A DNA stretch of 64,000 bases from Acidisarcina sp963790505 (lineage in GTDB: Bacteria > Acidobacteriota > Terriglobia > Terriglobales > Acidobacteriaceae), in contig CAWBOT010000002.1 in assembly GCA_963790505.1 (NCBI GenBank), positions 620,001 to 684,000 on the forward strand, in the 5' to 3' direction. The notes beneath the pieces were generated by a model that was not told the DNA's origin, did no database searches, and saw only the letters and a list, made by a program, of their open reading frames with translations. Numbering within the stretch: position 1 is the stretch's first letter; the number at the start of each line of letters is the position of its first letter. The position numbers and the translations under genes were made by a program. This document shows positions 54,591 through 63,973 of the stretch, one piece after another.

Positions 54591-55556
54591 CTACCAGCCC
54601 CGAGTCTGTAACAGCTGCGACTCTTCGAGGGCGGCGATGGCGAGGCCTTTCATTGTGCCGGTGACTGCTTCGCTAGCCTCGGAGAGGATTTTCGGATTGT
54701 CGAAGTGAGTGGTCGCGACCACGATAGCTTTGGCGCGAGAGACAGCCTCGGCGCGTTCGTGGGCGTCGCCCTCGACGTCGAGCGGGGTGGCACGTTCCTT
54801 CATAAAAATTCCGGAGCCGACGAACACTGCTTCGGCGCCAAGCTGCATCATCAGGGCCGCGTCGGCCGGTGTGGCGATGCCGCCTGCGGAGAAGTTAGGC
54901 ACCGGAAGCTTGCCGGTCCTGGCTACCATGCGGATGAGTTCGTAGGGAGCGCGATGTTCTTTGGCGGCAGCGTAGAGTTCTTCTTCGCCGAGCACAGTCA
55001 GCGCCTTCATCTCTTTCACAATTTGACGCATATGTTTGACGGCGTGGACGACGTCTCCGGTGCCGGCTTCGCCCTTGGTGCGAATCATCGCCGCGCCTTC
55101 GGCGATGCGGCGGAGGGCCTCGCCGAGGTCGCGGGCTCCGCAGACAAACGGCGTGGTGAAGGCGTGCTTGTCGATGTGGTGAGTTTCGTCGGCGGGGGTG
55201 AGGACTTCGGACTCGTCCACGAAGTCGACGCCGAGATACTGCAGGATCTGAGCTTCGGCGAAGTGGCCGATGCGCGCCTTGGCCATGACGGGTATCGAGA
55301 CGGTCTCGATGATCTGCTTGATGAGCTTCGGGTTGGCCATGCGGGCGACTCCGCCCTCGGCGCGGATCATTGCGGGAACGCGCTCGAGCGCCATCACCGC
55401 GACGGCACCGGCCTCTTCAGCGATGCGCGCCTGCTCGACGTTCATCACATCCATGATGACGCCGCCCTTGAGCATCTCGGCGAGGCCGAGCTTCAGGCGG
55501 AGATTGCTCGCGCCAGAATAGTTTCCGTTGTTGCCGTTGACGCCGATTTCCGCCAT
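54591..55556 (-). CDS. pdxS: Pyridoxal 5'-phosphate synthase lyase subunit
   Basis: 321 residues; the ATG has GAGGAG upstream. It condenses ribose 5-phosphate, glyceraldehyde 3-phosphate and ammonia to pyridoxal 5'-phosphate in a dodecamer. Signature blocks: LAEMLKGGVIMDVMNVEQARIAEEAGAVAVMALERVP, PVMAKARIGHFAEAQ with the catalytic Lys region, FVDESEVLTPADE, FVCGARDLGEALRRI, NFSAGGIATPADAALMMQLGAEAVFVGSGIF. pdxT is directly downstream. Confidence 0.97.
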   Translation of the reverse strand: MAEIGVNGNNGNYSGASNLRLKLGLAEMLKGGVIMDVMNVEQARIAEEAGAVAVMALERVPAMIRAEGGVARMANPKLIKQIIETVSIPVMAKARIGHFAEAQILQYLGVDFVDESEVLTPADETHHIDKHAFTTPFVCGARDLGEALRRIAEGAAMIRTKGEAGTGDVVHAVKHMRQIVKEMKALTVLGEEELYAAAKEHRAPYELIRMVARTGKLPVPNFSAGGIATPADAALMMQLGAEAVFVGSGIFMKERATPLDVEGDAHERAEAVSRAKAIVVATTHFDNPKILSEASEAVTGTMKGLAIAALEESQLLQTRGW

Positions 55557-55690
55557 GGTGTTGCCTCTCCTCTTTCGCCGCAGTCCACGCTGGCTGCGTC
55601 TTGCTTGTAACTCGCGATATTAATAAGTTTAGCAGTTTCGGATAGGAGGAGTTGCCTGCGACTCGGACCAGATTGATCAGAACAGAAGGG

Positions 55691-56566
55691 CTAGAAACTT
55701 ATCGATGGCAGCCAGGCCCCTGCTGGCTCGTTGTAGAGCCCGCTGCTCATCAGGGTCATTGGCTGAACGACGCGCAGGCCATTCTGAAGGCACCAGCGTA
55801 ACAGAGCGCTGTTACGTGAGGGAACAAGGATTCCGGGGCCGACAAAAGACTCGACCGAAGCGATGAGCGCCTGCATGTCGGGGTTTGTTTCCGCGGTGGA
55901 GTGGCCGAAGAAGCTGAGATGCGACGTGTATCCGGTGATGCAGCCACCGCGTTCGACAACGCGGGCATTGCCTTCGGAGATGGCGTGGGCGAGTTCGACT
56001 GCCCGATCGAAGCCATGGATCCTGCGGCCGAGCTCGTTGCAAGCGTCCTGATCGGCGGTGGTGGCCGGACGTACCCGGCATCCGGAGATGGTGCGTTCGC
56101 GGGTTTGCCCTTGCAGGCAGGAGAGCGGTTCGCGGACATCGAAGCCAAGAGATGTATAGAGCGAGAATGAGCGGGTATGAAAAGCCGCCTGCACCAGCCG
56201 GACGCCGGGAGCCTTGTGCTCGCTGGCGCGATCCATCACTGCCCGCATGAGCTTACGGCCGACACCAAGATTTTGGACGGTGGGATCGATGGTGATGGGC
56301 CCGACGCCGCGGACGATCGAGCGTTCGTCGAGGGCATTGCTACCGACGATGCGGCCGCCACTCTCGGCGACGATGCAATAGAAGCCGGGGGCGGAGAACA
56401 TGCTCGAAAGGAAACCAGTGGCGACGGCAGTGTTTGGGATATCCGGGGGGAATCCGTGGGCCTGGCTGATGGTGGAGAAGGCGTCGTAACAGATCTGTCC
56501 GCAAGCGGGGGCGTCATCGGCTGTGGCGCGGCGGATGATGACGTCAGGACGGGAGTTCTGTGGCAT
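55691..56566 (-). CDS. GNAT-family N-acetyltransferase (two-domain)
   Basis: 291 residues from ATG 56566 with AAAGG upstream; an ATG at 56614 is a longer alternative. The N-terminal GNAT domain has IIRRATADDAPACGQICYDAF, IVGSNALDERS and the acetyl-CoA-binding VGRKLMRAVMDRA. The second half begins CRVRPATTADQDACNELGRRIHGFDR, a second, degenerate GNAT-like unit, and ends with a PSRNSALLRWCLQNGLRVVQPMTLMSSG block seen in double-GNAT proteins. The acceptor is unknown. Confidence 0.8.
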   Translation of the reverse strand: MPQNSRPDVIIRRATADDAPACGQICYDAFSTISQAHGFPPDIPNTAVATGFLSSMFSAPGFYCIVAESGGRIVGSNALDERSIVRGVGPITIDPTVQNLGVGRKLMRAVMDRASEHKAPGVRLVQAAFHTRSFSLYTSLGFDVREPLSCLQGQTRERTISGCRVRPATTADQDACNELGRRIHGFDRAVELAHAISEGNARVVERGGCITGYTSHLSFFGHSTAETNPDMQALIASVESFVGPGILVPSRNSALLRWCLQNGLRVVQPMTLMSSGLYNEPAGAWLPSISF

Positions 56567-56698
56567 TGTTTGCAAGCCTTTCGCTCGAGCCAAGTGTAGC
56601 AATGCCGGTTTCATCGATGCACTCGGCGGACCGTGCTACATTCGCTGTTGAACGGCTGGGCGGGGCTGACTGCCTGCCTGAGCACCGGAAGGATGTGC

Positions 56699-58046
56699 AT
56701 GTCGTCGTCAGCGGCTTCTCCTGTGGCCAATAATCGCGCGCCGATCGAGATATTGATCAGCCCCTTTGCGCGCTTCGCGAAGATGGAGGCTGCCGGGGGC
56801 ATTCTGCTGCTGCTGGCGACGGTGATTGCGCTGGTGTGGGCCAACTCGCCATGGGCGGAGAGCTACCACGGCATCTGGCATACGACTTTCACACTGGGCA
56901 TTGGGCGCAACGTGCTTTCGTGGAGCCGGCACGTCTGGGTCAACGATGGCTTGATGGCCATTTTCTTTTTTCTGGTGGGGCTAGAGATCAAGCGCGAGGT
57001 GCTGATCGGGGAACTGGCGTCGCTGCGCCAGGCGGCGTTCCCGTTCATGGCTGCGCTGGGCGGTTCGATCGTCCCGGCGCTGCTATATCTAGCGTTGAAC
57101 CATGGCGACATTCACGCGCGAGGCTGGGGTATTCCGATGGCGACGGACATTGCCTTCGCGCTGGGCGTACTGGCGCTGCTGGGTAGCCGGGTTCCCGCAT
57201 CGCTTAAGGTTTTCGTTGCGGCGCTGGCGATTGTCGATGACATCTTCGGCGTGCTGGTTATCGCGCTCTTTTATACAGCGCATATTTCGTATGTAAGCCT
57301 GGCGTTAGGATTTCTGGGGGTTGGGGTTTCGTTCCTGGCGAACTGGGCGGGAATTCGCAATCCTGCGGTATATGCGTTTATTGGGATCATTGTGTGGTTT
57401 GCGGTGTTGCAGTCGGGTGTTCATGCGACGATTGCGGGCGTTCTGCTGGCGTTCACGATTCCGGTGAAGAGCTCTATCGAGAAAGAGAGTTTCCTGAAGA
57501 AGAGTCGCCGTTTGCTGGACCGCTTTGAGCAGGCCGAGCTCAACTCGGTGGAGGCTCACGCGGCGATCCACACTCTCGAGAGTCAATGCGAAAAGATGGA
57601 GACTCCGCTGCACCGCATCGAGCATTCACTGCCAGCCATGGGTAAGCTTCCTGATCATGCCGGTCTTTGCATTTTCGAATGCAGGGGTGCACATTCTGGG
57701 CCAGCTCGGAGCGGCGGTGCGGCATCCGGTGACGCTCGGAGTTATGCTGGGACTCCTGTTCGGCAAGCCGCTGGGGATCATGAGCTTTTCTTGGCTAGCG
57801 CACAAAACCGGGCTTGGGTCGGCGCCGGCCGGTGTCGAGTGGAAACAGATTTTCGGAGCAAGCTGGCTGTGCGGCATTGGGTTCACGATGTCGCTGTTCA
57901 TCGCCGGGCTGGCGCTTGAGTCGGAGCAGGTCATCGATCTGGCGAAGATCGGTACGCTGGCTGCGTCGGTGACGGCGGGCATCATCGGAAGCCTGATTCT
58001 GCTGGGCGCTTCGCGGCGAGGTACGGTCGAACCCGATTCATTGTGA
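56699..58046 (+). pseudogene. nhaA: Na+/H+ antiporter NhaA with a +1 frameshift
   Basis: Start taken at ATG 56699 behind GGAAGG; ATG 56693 is possible. The first two thirds read as NhaA: GGILLLLATVIALVWANSPWAESY, LMAIFFFLVGLEIKREVLIGEL, and GWGIPMATDIAFALGVLALLG with IVDDIFGVLVIALFY holding the paired transport Asp residues. At about 57631-57633 an extra C moves the frame. After removing it the protein continues LQPWVSFLIMPVFAFSNAGV, KPLGIMSFSWLAHKTGLG and LCGIGFTMSLFIAGLAL to 58046 (448 residues). As written, the protein ends abnormally at 57919 and loses the last helices. The transporter exchanges Na+ for H+ at the inner membrane. Confidence 0.85.
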
Positions 58047-58054
58047 CGAATAGC

Positions 58055-58507
58055 ATGAAGAATCTCTATGAACCAGCAGCGGCGGAGGAAATAAAACAGC
58101 GGCTTGCGCGGCTTCAGCCAGATAGCGAGCGGCTGTGGGGCAAGATGACCGCGCCACAGGCTGTGGCGCATTGTGCGGCGAGCCTGGAGTGGGCGGTTGG
58201 GGACACGCGGCCGCCGCGGCTGTTTGTGGGTCGAATGCTTGGAGCGATCGTGAAGCCGATGGCGCTACGGGACGACGAGCCGATGCGGCGCAATTCTCCG
58301 ACCTCACCCGACCTGGTGGTGAAAGATAACCGGAACCTGTCAGCCGAGCGTGAGCGCTTGTGCGCGTTGATCGACCGGTTTACCGGAGCCGGGCCGACGG
58401 GGTGCACTACCCATCCGCATAGTTTCTTTGGGCGGCTTACGCCGGAAGAGTGGGCGGCGTTGATGTACAAGCATCTGGACCACCATCTGCGGCAGTTCGG
58501 AGTTTAG
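58055..58507 (+). CDS. DUF1569 (DinB-like) protein
   Basis: 150 residues from ATG 58055; GTG 58043 would overlap the nhaA stop. A four-helix DinB-like bundle is suggested by the helical pattern and by MTAPQAVAHCAASLEWAVGD and THPHSFFGRLTPEEWAALMYKHLDHHLRQFG. The histidines in AVAHC and in KHLDHHLRQF are placed like the metal-binding triad of the DinB superfamily. The family is of unknown function, possibly a metal-dependent transferase. Confidence 0.75.
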   Translation: MKNLYEPAAAEEIKQRLARLQPDSERLWGKMTAPQAVAHCAASLEWAVGDTRPPRLFVGRMLGAIVKPMALRDDEPMRRNSPTSPDLVVKDNRNLSAERERLCALIDRFTGAGPTGCTTHPHSFFGRLTPEEWAALMYKHLDHHLRQFGV

Positions 58508-58521
58508 TTAGGAGGCTTTCA

Positions 58522-58851
58522 ATGAAAATGGCTCGCGTGATTCTCTTTACTGGCCAGATGGATGCGATGAGCCGGTTCTACGGAGAGGTGCTCGGACTCA
58601 AGCTGGTCTCGGAGGAAAAGGGCTGGCGAGAGTTCGAGGCGGGCGGCGCCACGATCGCGCTGCACTCTGGCCCAGCCTCGCCTGGCCGCAAGGGGCCGAA
58701 GATCGTCTTCCACGCCGAGGACGTCGCCGCGTTGCGCGAGATGCTGGTGAAACGGGGCGCGAAGTTTGGGAAGGTGCGGCAAGGGGATGTTTTTTGCCTT
58801 TGCGATGGCAAGGATCCGGATGGCAATCCGATTCAGCTATCCGATCGATGA
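58522..58851 (+). CDS. VOC-family (glyoxalase/bleomycin resistance-like) protein
   Basis: 109 residues, ATG 58522 with TAGGAGG upstream. A single VOC domain: ARVILFTGQMDAMSRFYGEVLGLKLVSEEKGWREFEAGGATIALHSG, a middle HAEDVAALREMLVKRGAKFG, and the closing CDGKDPDGNPIQLSD. The domain dimerises to form a metal or ligand site. The substrate is unknown. It follows the DUF1569 gene by 14 bases and probably shares its transcript. Confidence 0.83.
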   Translation: MKMARVILFTGQMDAMSRFYGEVLGLKLVSEEKGWREFEAGGATIALHSGPASPGRKGPKIVFHAEDVAALREMLVKRGAKFGKVRQGDVFCLCDGKDPDGNPIQLSDR

Positions 58852-58925
58852 AGCTCACAAGAGATGCGCTCGGCGGCAGACGGAACGGCTCCAGCGTCGC
58901 GTGGTCGCGGTATACTCAGCTTGTT

Positions 58926-60287
58926 ATGGGGCAATCATTGACAGAGCCAGCTGCGGAATCTTTGGCGCGCGGCAAGACTTTCTACCTTGAGACGTTTGGC
59001 TGCCAGATGAACGTCCACGACTCGGAGAAGGTCGTTGGGACGCTGGAGCACGAGGGCTATGCCCAGGTGCAGGTTGAGGAAGACGCCGACCTGATCCTCT
59101 ATAACACCTGCTCGATTCGCGATAAGGCGGAGCAGAAGGTCTTTAACCGGCTGAACGACTATAAGAAGCTGCATAAGCAGGGCAAGCGATTTGCCGTGCT
59201 GGGCTGCGTGGCGCAGCAGGAGGGCGAACGCATCTTTGAGCGCGCGCCGTACGTCTCGCTGGTGTCGGGGTCGGCCTCGTACCGCAAGCTGCCGGAGATG
59301 ATTGCGCGACTGGAAGCGGGCGAGACGCGCATCACCGGGCTCGACGATCGTAAGACTGAAGAGACTTTTGAGACTGAGTTTACTGCCCGTACGAATCCCT
59401 ATCGCGGCTACATCACGATCATTGAGGGCTGCGACAAGTTCTGCGCATATTGCGTGGTGCCGTATACGCGCGGTAAGGAGCGCAGCCGGACATCGACTTC
59501 GGTATTGGCTGAGGCGCGGCGGATGGCGGAGAGCGGTTATTCGGAGATTCAACTGCTGGGGCAGAATGTGAATTCGTACCGCGATCCGGAAGGGAAGCGG
59601 AGTTTCGCCGAACTGCTGGCGGCTATCGGTGAGTTGGAGGGGATTCGGCGCGTGCGGTTTACCACTTCGCATCCGCGCGACTTTACCCGCGACATTGTTG
59701 AAGCGATCGACGCGGTCCCTGAGCTGTGCGACCATGTTCATCTGCCGGTGCAGAGCGGGTCGTCAAGTGTACTGAATCGGATGAACCGGGAATATACGAA
59801 GGAGCAATACCTGGAGCGGGTGGCCTGGGTGCGGGCGGCGAAGCGGCAGATCAGCATGACGACGGACATCATTGTCGGTTTTCCGGGCGAGACGGCAGAT
59901 GACTTTATCGAGACGATGGACCTGCTCGCGGAAGTGCAATACGACGCGGTCTTTGCGTTCAAGTACTCGCCGCGGCCGAATACGCCTTCGATCCACATGG
60001 CTGATTCTATTCCTGACGAAGAGAAGTCGCGGCGCCTGCAGTCGCTATTGGATCGGCAGCGCGAAATCCAGAGGATCAATTACTTCAGGCAGATAGGCCA
60101 TGTTTGTGAGGCTGCGGTTGAGGGTCTTAATTCGGCTCGCGGCCAGGTGATTGGGCGAACCACCCAGAACAAGACGTTGAATTTCACCACGGCAAGCCCG
60201 ATTTTGCCCGCGCCGGGAAGTTACGTAGCGGTGCGGGTGACGGCTGCGTTTCCGAATAGTCTGGTAGGAGAAGCGGTCGCGCTCTGA
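58926..60287 (+). CDS. miaB: tRNA-2-methylthio-N6-dimethylallyladenosine synthase
   Basis: 453 residues from the ATG at 58926; an in-frame extension upstream overlaps the VOC gene and is not needed. MiaB methylthiolates position 37 of tRNAs reading UNN codons. The N-terminal UPF0004 domain has cysteines in TFGCQMNVHDSE, YNTCSIRDKAEQK and LGCVAQQEGE, binding one iron-sulfur cluster. The radical-SAM domain has CDKFCAYCVVPYTRG with the CxxxCxxC motif. GQNVNSYRDPEG and TTDIIVGFPGETADDF follow. A C-terminal TRAM domain ends with VIGRTTQNKTLNF. Confidence 0.97.
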   Translation: MGQSLTEPAAESLARGKTFYLETFGCQMNVHDSEKVVGTLEHEGYAQVQVEEDADLILYNTCSIRDKAEQKVFNRLNDYKKLHKQGKRFAVLGCVAQQEGERIFERAPYVSLVSGSASYRKLPEMIARLEAGETRITGLDDRKTEETFETEFTARTNPYRGYITIIEGCDKFCAYCVVPYTRGKERSRTSTSVLAEARRMAESGYSEIQLLGQNVNSYRDPEGKRSFAELLAAIGELEGIRRVRFTTSHPRDFTRDIVEAIDAVPELCDHVHLPVQSGSSSVLNRMNREYTKEQYLERVAWVRAAKRQISMTTDIIVGFPGETADDFIETMDLLAEVQYDAVFAFKYSPRPNTPSIHMADSIPDEEKSRRLQSLLDRQREIQRINYFRQIGHVCEAAVEGLNSARGQVIGRTTQNKTLNFTTASPILPAPGSYVAVRVTAAFPNSLVGEAVAL

Positions 60288-60317
60288 CCAACCGAATTTG
60301 GGGAAGATGGGGAATCT

Positions 60318-60803
60318 ATGGACATCGAAATGAAGCTTCGCGGTCTGATGGTCGATCCCTCGACGAATGGGCCGGTGGTTATCCTGAAAGACGTATCGAG
60401 TGACACCGTGCTGCCGATCTGGGTGGGACCGTACGAGTTCAACGCTATCTATCTGGAGCTTGAGAAGAGTTCGCCGACGCGCCCGATGACACATGACTTG
60501 CTCAAGAACCTCATCCATGGCTTGAACGCTGAAGTGCAACGTGTTGTGGTGACGGAGCTTAGAGATGACACGTTTTATGCAGTTATCTGGATGGAGCAGA
60601 ATGGCGAGTCGGTGACCCTGGACGCACGTCCATCGGACGCGATTGCCCTCGCGCTGCGCGCCGATTGTCCGATCTACGTCAGCGAGCAAGTCTTGAGGGT
60701 GGCGAAGATGGTGCCGAACGCGGCCGACTCTGCGTCAGTAGAGGAGCTTCGGCGCTGGCTGGAAAACCTCAACGACGAAGACATGGGCCGCTACAAGATG
60801 TAG
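60318..60803 (+). CDS. Bifunctional nuclease family protein (DUF151)
   Basis: 161 residues. The BFN/DUF151 fold is recognised by MKLRGLMVDPSTNGPVVILKD, VLPIWVGPYEFNAIYLELE, PTRPMTHDLLKNLIHGL and LDARPSDAIALALRADCPIYVSEQVL. Archetypes show DNase/RNase activity in plants, while the bacterial role is little known. The gene lies 30 bases after miaB. An ISNCY-type insertion sequence begins about 27 bases after its stop. Confidence 0.9.
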   Translation: MDIEMKLRGLMVDPSTNGPVVILKDVSSDTVLPIWVGPYEFNAIYLELEKSSPTRPMTHDLLKNLIHGLNAEVQRVVVTELRDDTFYAVIWMEQNGESVTLDARPSDAIALALRADCPIYVSEQVLRVAKMVPNAADSASVEELRRWLENLNDEDMGRYKM

Positions 60804-60830
60804 GGAATGCACACATTCATCGGCTAGTCG

Positions 60831-62426
60831 TGTTGCTGCAAAGTTGAAATGTCACAAGTTGTGCAAAGTTAAAGTGTCCTGTTAATACATCGCGGTCGTC
60901 GTGCGGTGAAAATGTGTGAAATCGCTTCTGTTGCGATTTCCAAGGGCTGTGGGAAGCGCGGGACAGTTTCATCGTTCCATGCTTCCCATCAGACCGGCAT
61001 TTCCACCGCTGCTTGCGCGGGCAGCGACTTCTCATAGTAATCGGGCCCATAGACTTTGCGGCCTCTCTTTTTGTAACCACCCTTTTGGCTGTTCGTCATC
61101 ACCTTCGTCGGTCGCGTGATGTCCTGCTGCGCCTTGACGATCGCTAACGCATGACCCAGGCGCTTGTTCTCAACGATAGCCGACTGGTTCACTCGCTGCT
61201 CTTTGTCGAAGACGCGGTAGGGAAGCGAATGACCCTTCCATCGCACTTCGAGCGGCCGATCTGAAAAATCGTACACTTCCACGTACTTCCCAGCCAGCTC
61301 CTCCGACAGCTCGCTTCGGTTAAGGATGATTTGCCTGCGGCCATAGTGGAAGGTAAGCTGCGCACCGACGTAGCGTTGTTCGCGGTGGCACAGTATGTCA
61401 TTGAGCCGGCTGGAAGGGACGTTGAGCTTGCGGTGGAGGTTCTCGGGGTTAGCGGCCGGGATGGCGAAGCGATTGTTAAATCGATCCAGAAAGCCCGGCA
61501 GCAAAGCGTTGCCGGATTCCATGTCGCAGGCGCCGGCGAGCCGCAATTCCTTGACGAGCCGATCCTGCAGGGTGCGATTGGCTCGCTCGACGCGGCCCTT
61601 GGCCTGGCTGGAGTTGGCGCACATGATCTCGATGTTCAGCTCGGCGAGTGCTCGGCCGAATTGGGTCATCCCTGAGCCGCCCTTGGCATCCGGCCGATTC
61701 ACGCGGAAGACCGTGTGCTTGTCTGAGTAGAAAGCGACCGGGCAGCCGTGGCGTTCCAGGTAGCCGCGTAATGCCTCAAAATAGGTATCCGTGCTTTCGC
61801 TCGGGACAAAGGATAGCTGCATTAACTGGCTGGTTGCGTCGTCGATGAAGACCAGCAGCGTGCAGGGTTCGCCACGCTGTTCGAACCATCGGTGCTCGCT
61901 GCCGTCAATCTGGATCAACTCGCCGTAACGCTCGCGCCGCAGCCGGGGCTGATGGAACGAGCGTCGCTGCCTGCGCGACAGCCACAGGCCCTCCTCAATC
62001 ATCCATTTGCGGAGGGTCTCTCGTGAGACCTTGAGCTCATCCTTTTCAAGCAGCATCTCGCTAGCCAGAGTCGGCCCGAAGTCGGCGTACTTGGACCGGA
62101 CAATCGCCATCGCGTACTCACGAACGCCGGCGATCAGATGGTTGTTCGAGGCGCGACCGCGAGCCTTGTGAATGAGCGCCGAGCCTCCGCTATCGCGATA
62201 CGCAGTCAACAATCTTCGTGTCTGCCGGGTGCTGATCCCCAGCACCGCCGCCGCTGATCGCTCCGTCCGTTTCTTCGCTACGACCTCGGAAAGCACCTCG
62301 ATACGCTGCAGCTCGCGTCCGCTCATCGTGATCAGATCCAATCTCCGCCTCCCGAATCACACCTCGGAAGGGTAGGCTGGACATTTCAACTTTGCAGAGA
62401 GCGGACATTTCTATTTTGCGCTTACA
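60831..62426 (-). mobile_element. ISNCY-type insertion sequence with paired terminal boxes
   Basis: Element bounds are estimated from imperfect inverted repeats starting TGTTGCTGCAAAG at 60831 and, read inward, TGTAAGCGCAAA at 62426. Each end carries two copies of a TGCAAAGTTGAAATGTC-like box: 60837-60854 and 60862-60879 at the left, 62379-62396 and 62403-62420 at the right. Box pairs are about 25 bases apart and inverted between ends. I could not identify a convincing target duplication. Confidence 0.8.
60989..62341 (-). CDS. ISNCY-family DDE transposase
   Basis: 450 residues. An N-terminal helix-turn-helix (RIEVLSEVVAKKRTERSAAAVLGISTRQTRRLL) and a second HTH (LEKDELKVSRETLRKWM) precede an rve integrase core. 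The DDE triad is in LIQIDGSEHRWFEQRG, AFYSDKHTVFR and SSQAKGRVERANRT. The C-terminal part has a beta-barrel-like region (YVGAQLTFHYGRRQIIL) and a basic end (GGYKKRGRKVYG). The element around it carries matching terminal repeats, and the gene has no frameshift, so it may be active. Confidence 0.9.
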   Translation of the reverse strand: MDLITMSGRELQRIEVLSEVVAKKRTERSAAAVLGISTRQTRRLLTAYRDSGGSALIHKARGRASNNHLIAGVREYAMAIVRSKYADFGPTLASEMLLEKDELKVSRETLRKWMIEEGLWLSRRQRRSFHQPRLRRERYGELIQIDGSEHRWFEQRGEPCTLLVFIDDATSQLMQLSFVPSESTDTYFEALRGYLERHGCPVAFYSDKHTVFRVNRPDAKGGSGMTQFGRALAELNIEIMCANSSQAKGRVERANRTLQDRLVKELRLAGACDMESGNALLPGFLDRFNNRFAIPAANPENLHRKLNVPSSRLNDILCHREQRYVGAQLTFHYGRRQIILNRSELSEELAGKYVEVYDFSDRPLEVRWKGHSLPYRVFDKEQRVNQSAIVENKRLGHALAIVKAQQDITRPTKVMTNSQKGGYKKRGRKVYGPDYYEKSLPAQAAVEMPV

Positions 62427-62487
62427 TTCGTTGTTAACAGAATATATGTTATCGGACATAATACTACTGACCGGTTTTTGCCATCTG

Positions 62488-62515
62488 TCTACCCGCTATG
62501 GCCATAACGGGTAGA
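62488..62515. repeat. Near-perfect palindrome downstream of the MATE gene
   Basis: Arms TCTACCCG and CGGGTAGA enclose TATGGCCATA, so nearly all 28 bases are self-complementary. It lies between the insertion sequence and the MATE stop codon. No T-run follows on either strand. It could be a protein-binding site or weak terminator. Confidence 0.45.
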
Positions 62516-62545
62516 TTCGGCGAGCCGAGAATTCCCTCTGTTGCC

Positions 62546-63973
62546 TTATCGGTCCGAGATCTCGCCTGGAGAGATCTCTTCACTCGCCTGGAGCGACTCC
62601 TTCTTCCATTCCAACAGTATTAACGCTGCGATGAAGACAAGCGCGAGCGTAAGGCCGATCCAGACGCCGAAGACACCGAGTCCAGTATGGAAGCAGAGGA
62701 AGTAGCCTAGCGGAAGGCCTATCACCCAGTAACCAATGAAGTTGAGAATCATAGGCGCTTTGGTGTGGCCTAATCCACGGAGAGAACCCGTGGCAGCCGT
62801 TTGGATCCCGTCGAAGATCTGGAAGGCCGCTGCCAGAGCGAGCAGCGGTACCCCGATCGCCAAGACTCGCGGATCGGGACTGTAAATACGGCAAATAGCA
62901 GTCGGAAAGGCAATCAGTAACACGGCCATGAGCGCCATGAACCCGATGGCCATGAAGATGGCTAGCCAGCCAGCGCGGCGAGCGCGGGCCGGATCTCCGG
63001 CGCCGACGGCGTGGCCGACCGCGACCGCACTAGCTGCAGCTATGCCCAGCGGCACCATGTAAGTAACACTTGCAATATTCAGCGCAACTTGATGAGCTGC
63101 GAGAGCTTCAGGACTCAGCTTGGCAGCGATGACTGTTGCCGCCCCAAAGGCGCCGATCTCAAAGATCATCTGGGTGGCTGCCGGACCGCCCAGGCGCAGG
63201 ATGCGGACGATCCGCTGCCGGTTCGGCTGAGGAAACTTCGTAAAGAGGGCCAGGCCACGCTTACGCTCGTGCAACACGGCGACAACGAGCAAGAAGAGAG
63301 CCATGTACATGCGCGCGGCGACTGTGGAGAGCGCGGAGCCCCGAACTCCCAACGCTGGAAACCCGAAGTGGCCATAGATGAGAAGCCAGTTCCCTGCCAG
63401 ATTGATAAGATTGGCGGTAACCAGGGCGAAGGTGACCGGCTTCACGACGCCCATGCCCTGCAGGTAGCGGCGAAAGCAGCCGTAGGCGAGTAGAAAGGGA
63501 GTGCCCCAGTTTAAGAGGCGAAGGTAGGCGGTGGTCTGGCCCTCGACCGCTGGATTAGTACCCCAGAGCGGCAGGAGCCGGGGTATACCGAAGACGATAA
63601 TCATCACCGGAACACTAAAGGACAGCGCTATATATAGCCCCTGCATTAGCCAGCGCCGGCAATCGTCGTCGTCGCCCCGGCCATGCGCCTGCGAGACGAG
63701 CGCATCAAGCCCGAGCAACAGCCCGATACCAAAGAGAGCGGGGATGTAATAAAGAGAACTGCTCAGACCGACCGCACCGATGGCCTCCGGGCTGAGCCTG
63801 CCGACCATGATGGTGTCGACGACCGACATCATCATCCAAGCAAGCTCTGAGAGCACGACTGGGATGGCCAGGCGCAACAGCGCGCGGACCTCAGAGCCCA
63901 AATGCCAATCGCGCACCGCGACAACCCCCGCCCGGCCTGTCGGTACTTCCAGCTTTGGGATTTGCGGCGACAT
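62546..63973 (-). CDS. MATE-family multidrug/metabolite efflux transporter
   Basis: 475 residues and about twelve membrane helices in two related halves. N-half: RLAIPVVLSELAWMMMSVVDTIMVGRLSPEAIGAVGLSSSLYYIP. C-half: FEIGAFGAATVIAAKLSPEALAAHQVALNIASVTYMVPLGIAAASAVAVGHAVGAGD, both typical MATE blocks. It exports organic cations or other compounds by Na+ or H+ antiport at the inner membrane. The substrate is not predictable. Only the upstream region is at the window edge; the coding region is complete. Confidence 0.93.
   Translation of the reverse strand: MSPQIPKLEVPTGRAGVVAVRDWHLGSEVRALLRLAIPVVLSELAWMMMSVVDTIMVGRLSPEAIGAVGLSSSLYYIPALFGIGLLLGLDALVSQAHGRGDDDDCRRWLMQGLYIALSFSVPVMIIVFGIPRLLPLWGTNPAVEGQTTAYLRLLNWGTPFLLAYGCFRRYLQGMGVVKPVTFALVTANLINLAGNWLLIYGHFGFPALGVRGSALSTVAARMYMALFLLVVAVLHERKRGLALFTKFPQPNRQRIVRILRLGGPAATQMIFEIGAFGAATVIAAKLSPEALAAHQVALNIASVTYMVPLGIAAASAVAVGHAVGAGDPARARRAGWLAIFMAIGFMALMAVLLIAFPTAICRIYSPDPRVLAIGVPLLALAAAFQIFDGIQTAATGSLRGLGHTKAPMILNFIGYWVIGLPLGYFLCFHTGLGVFGVWIGLTLALVFIAALILLEWKKESLQASEEISPGEISDR

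Noticed and set aside
60821..62436. Target-site duplication of the ISNCY element
   Set aside because: Left flank GCTAGTCG and right flank TTCGTTG share only TCG, too short to call.
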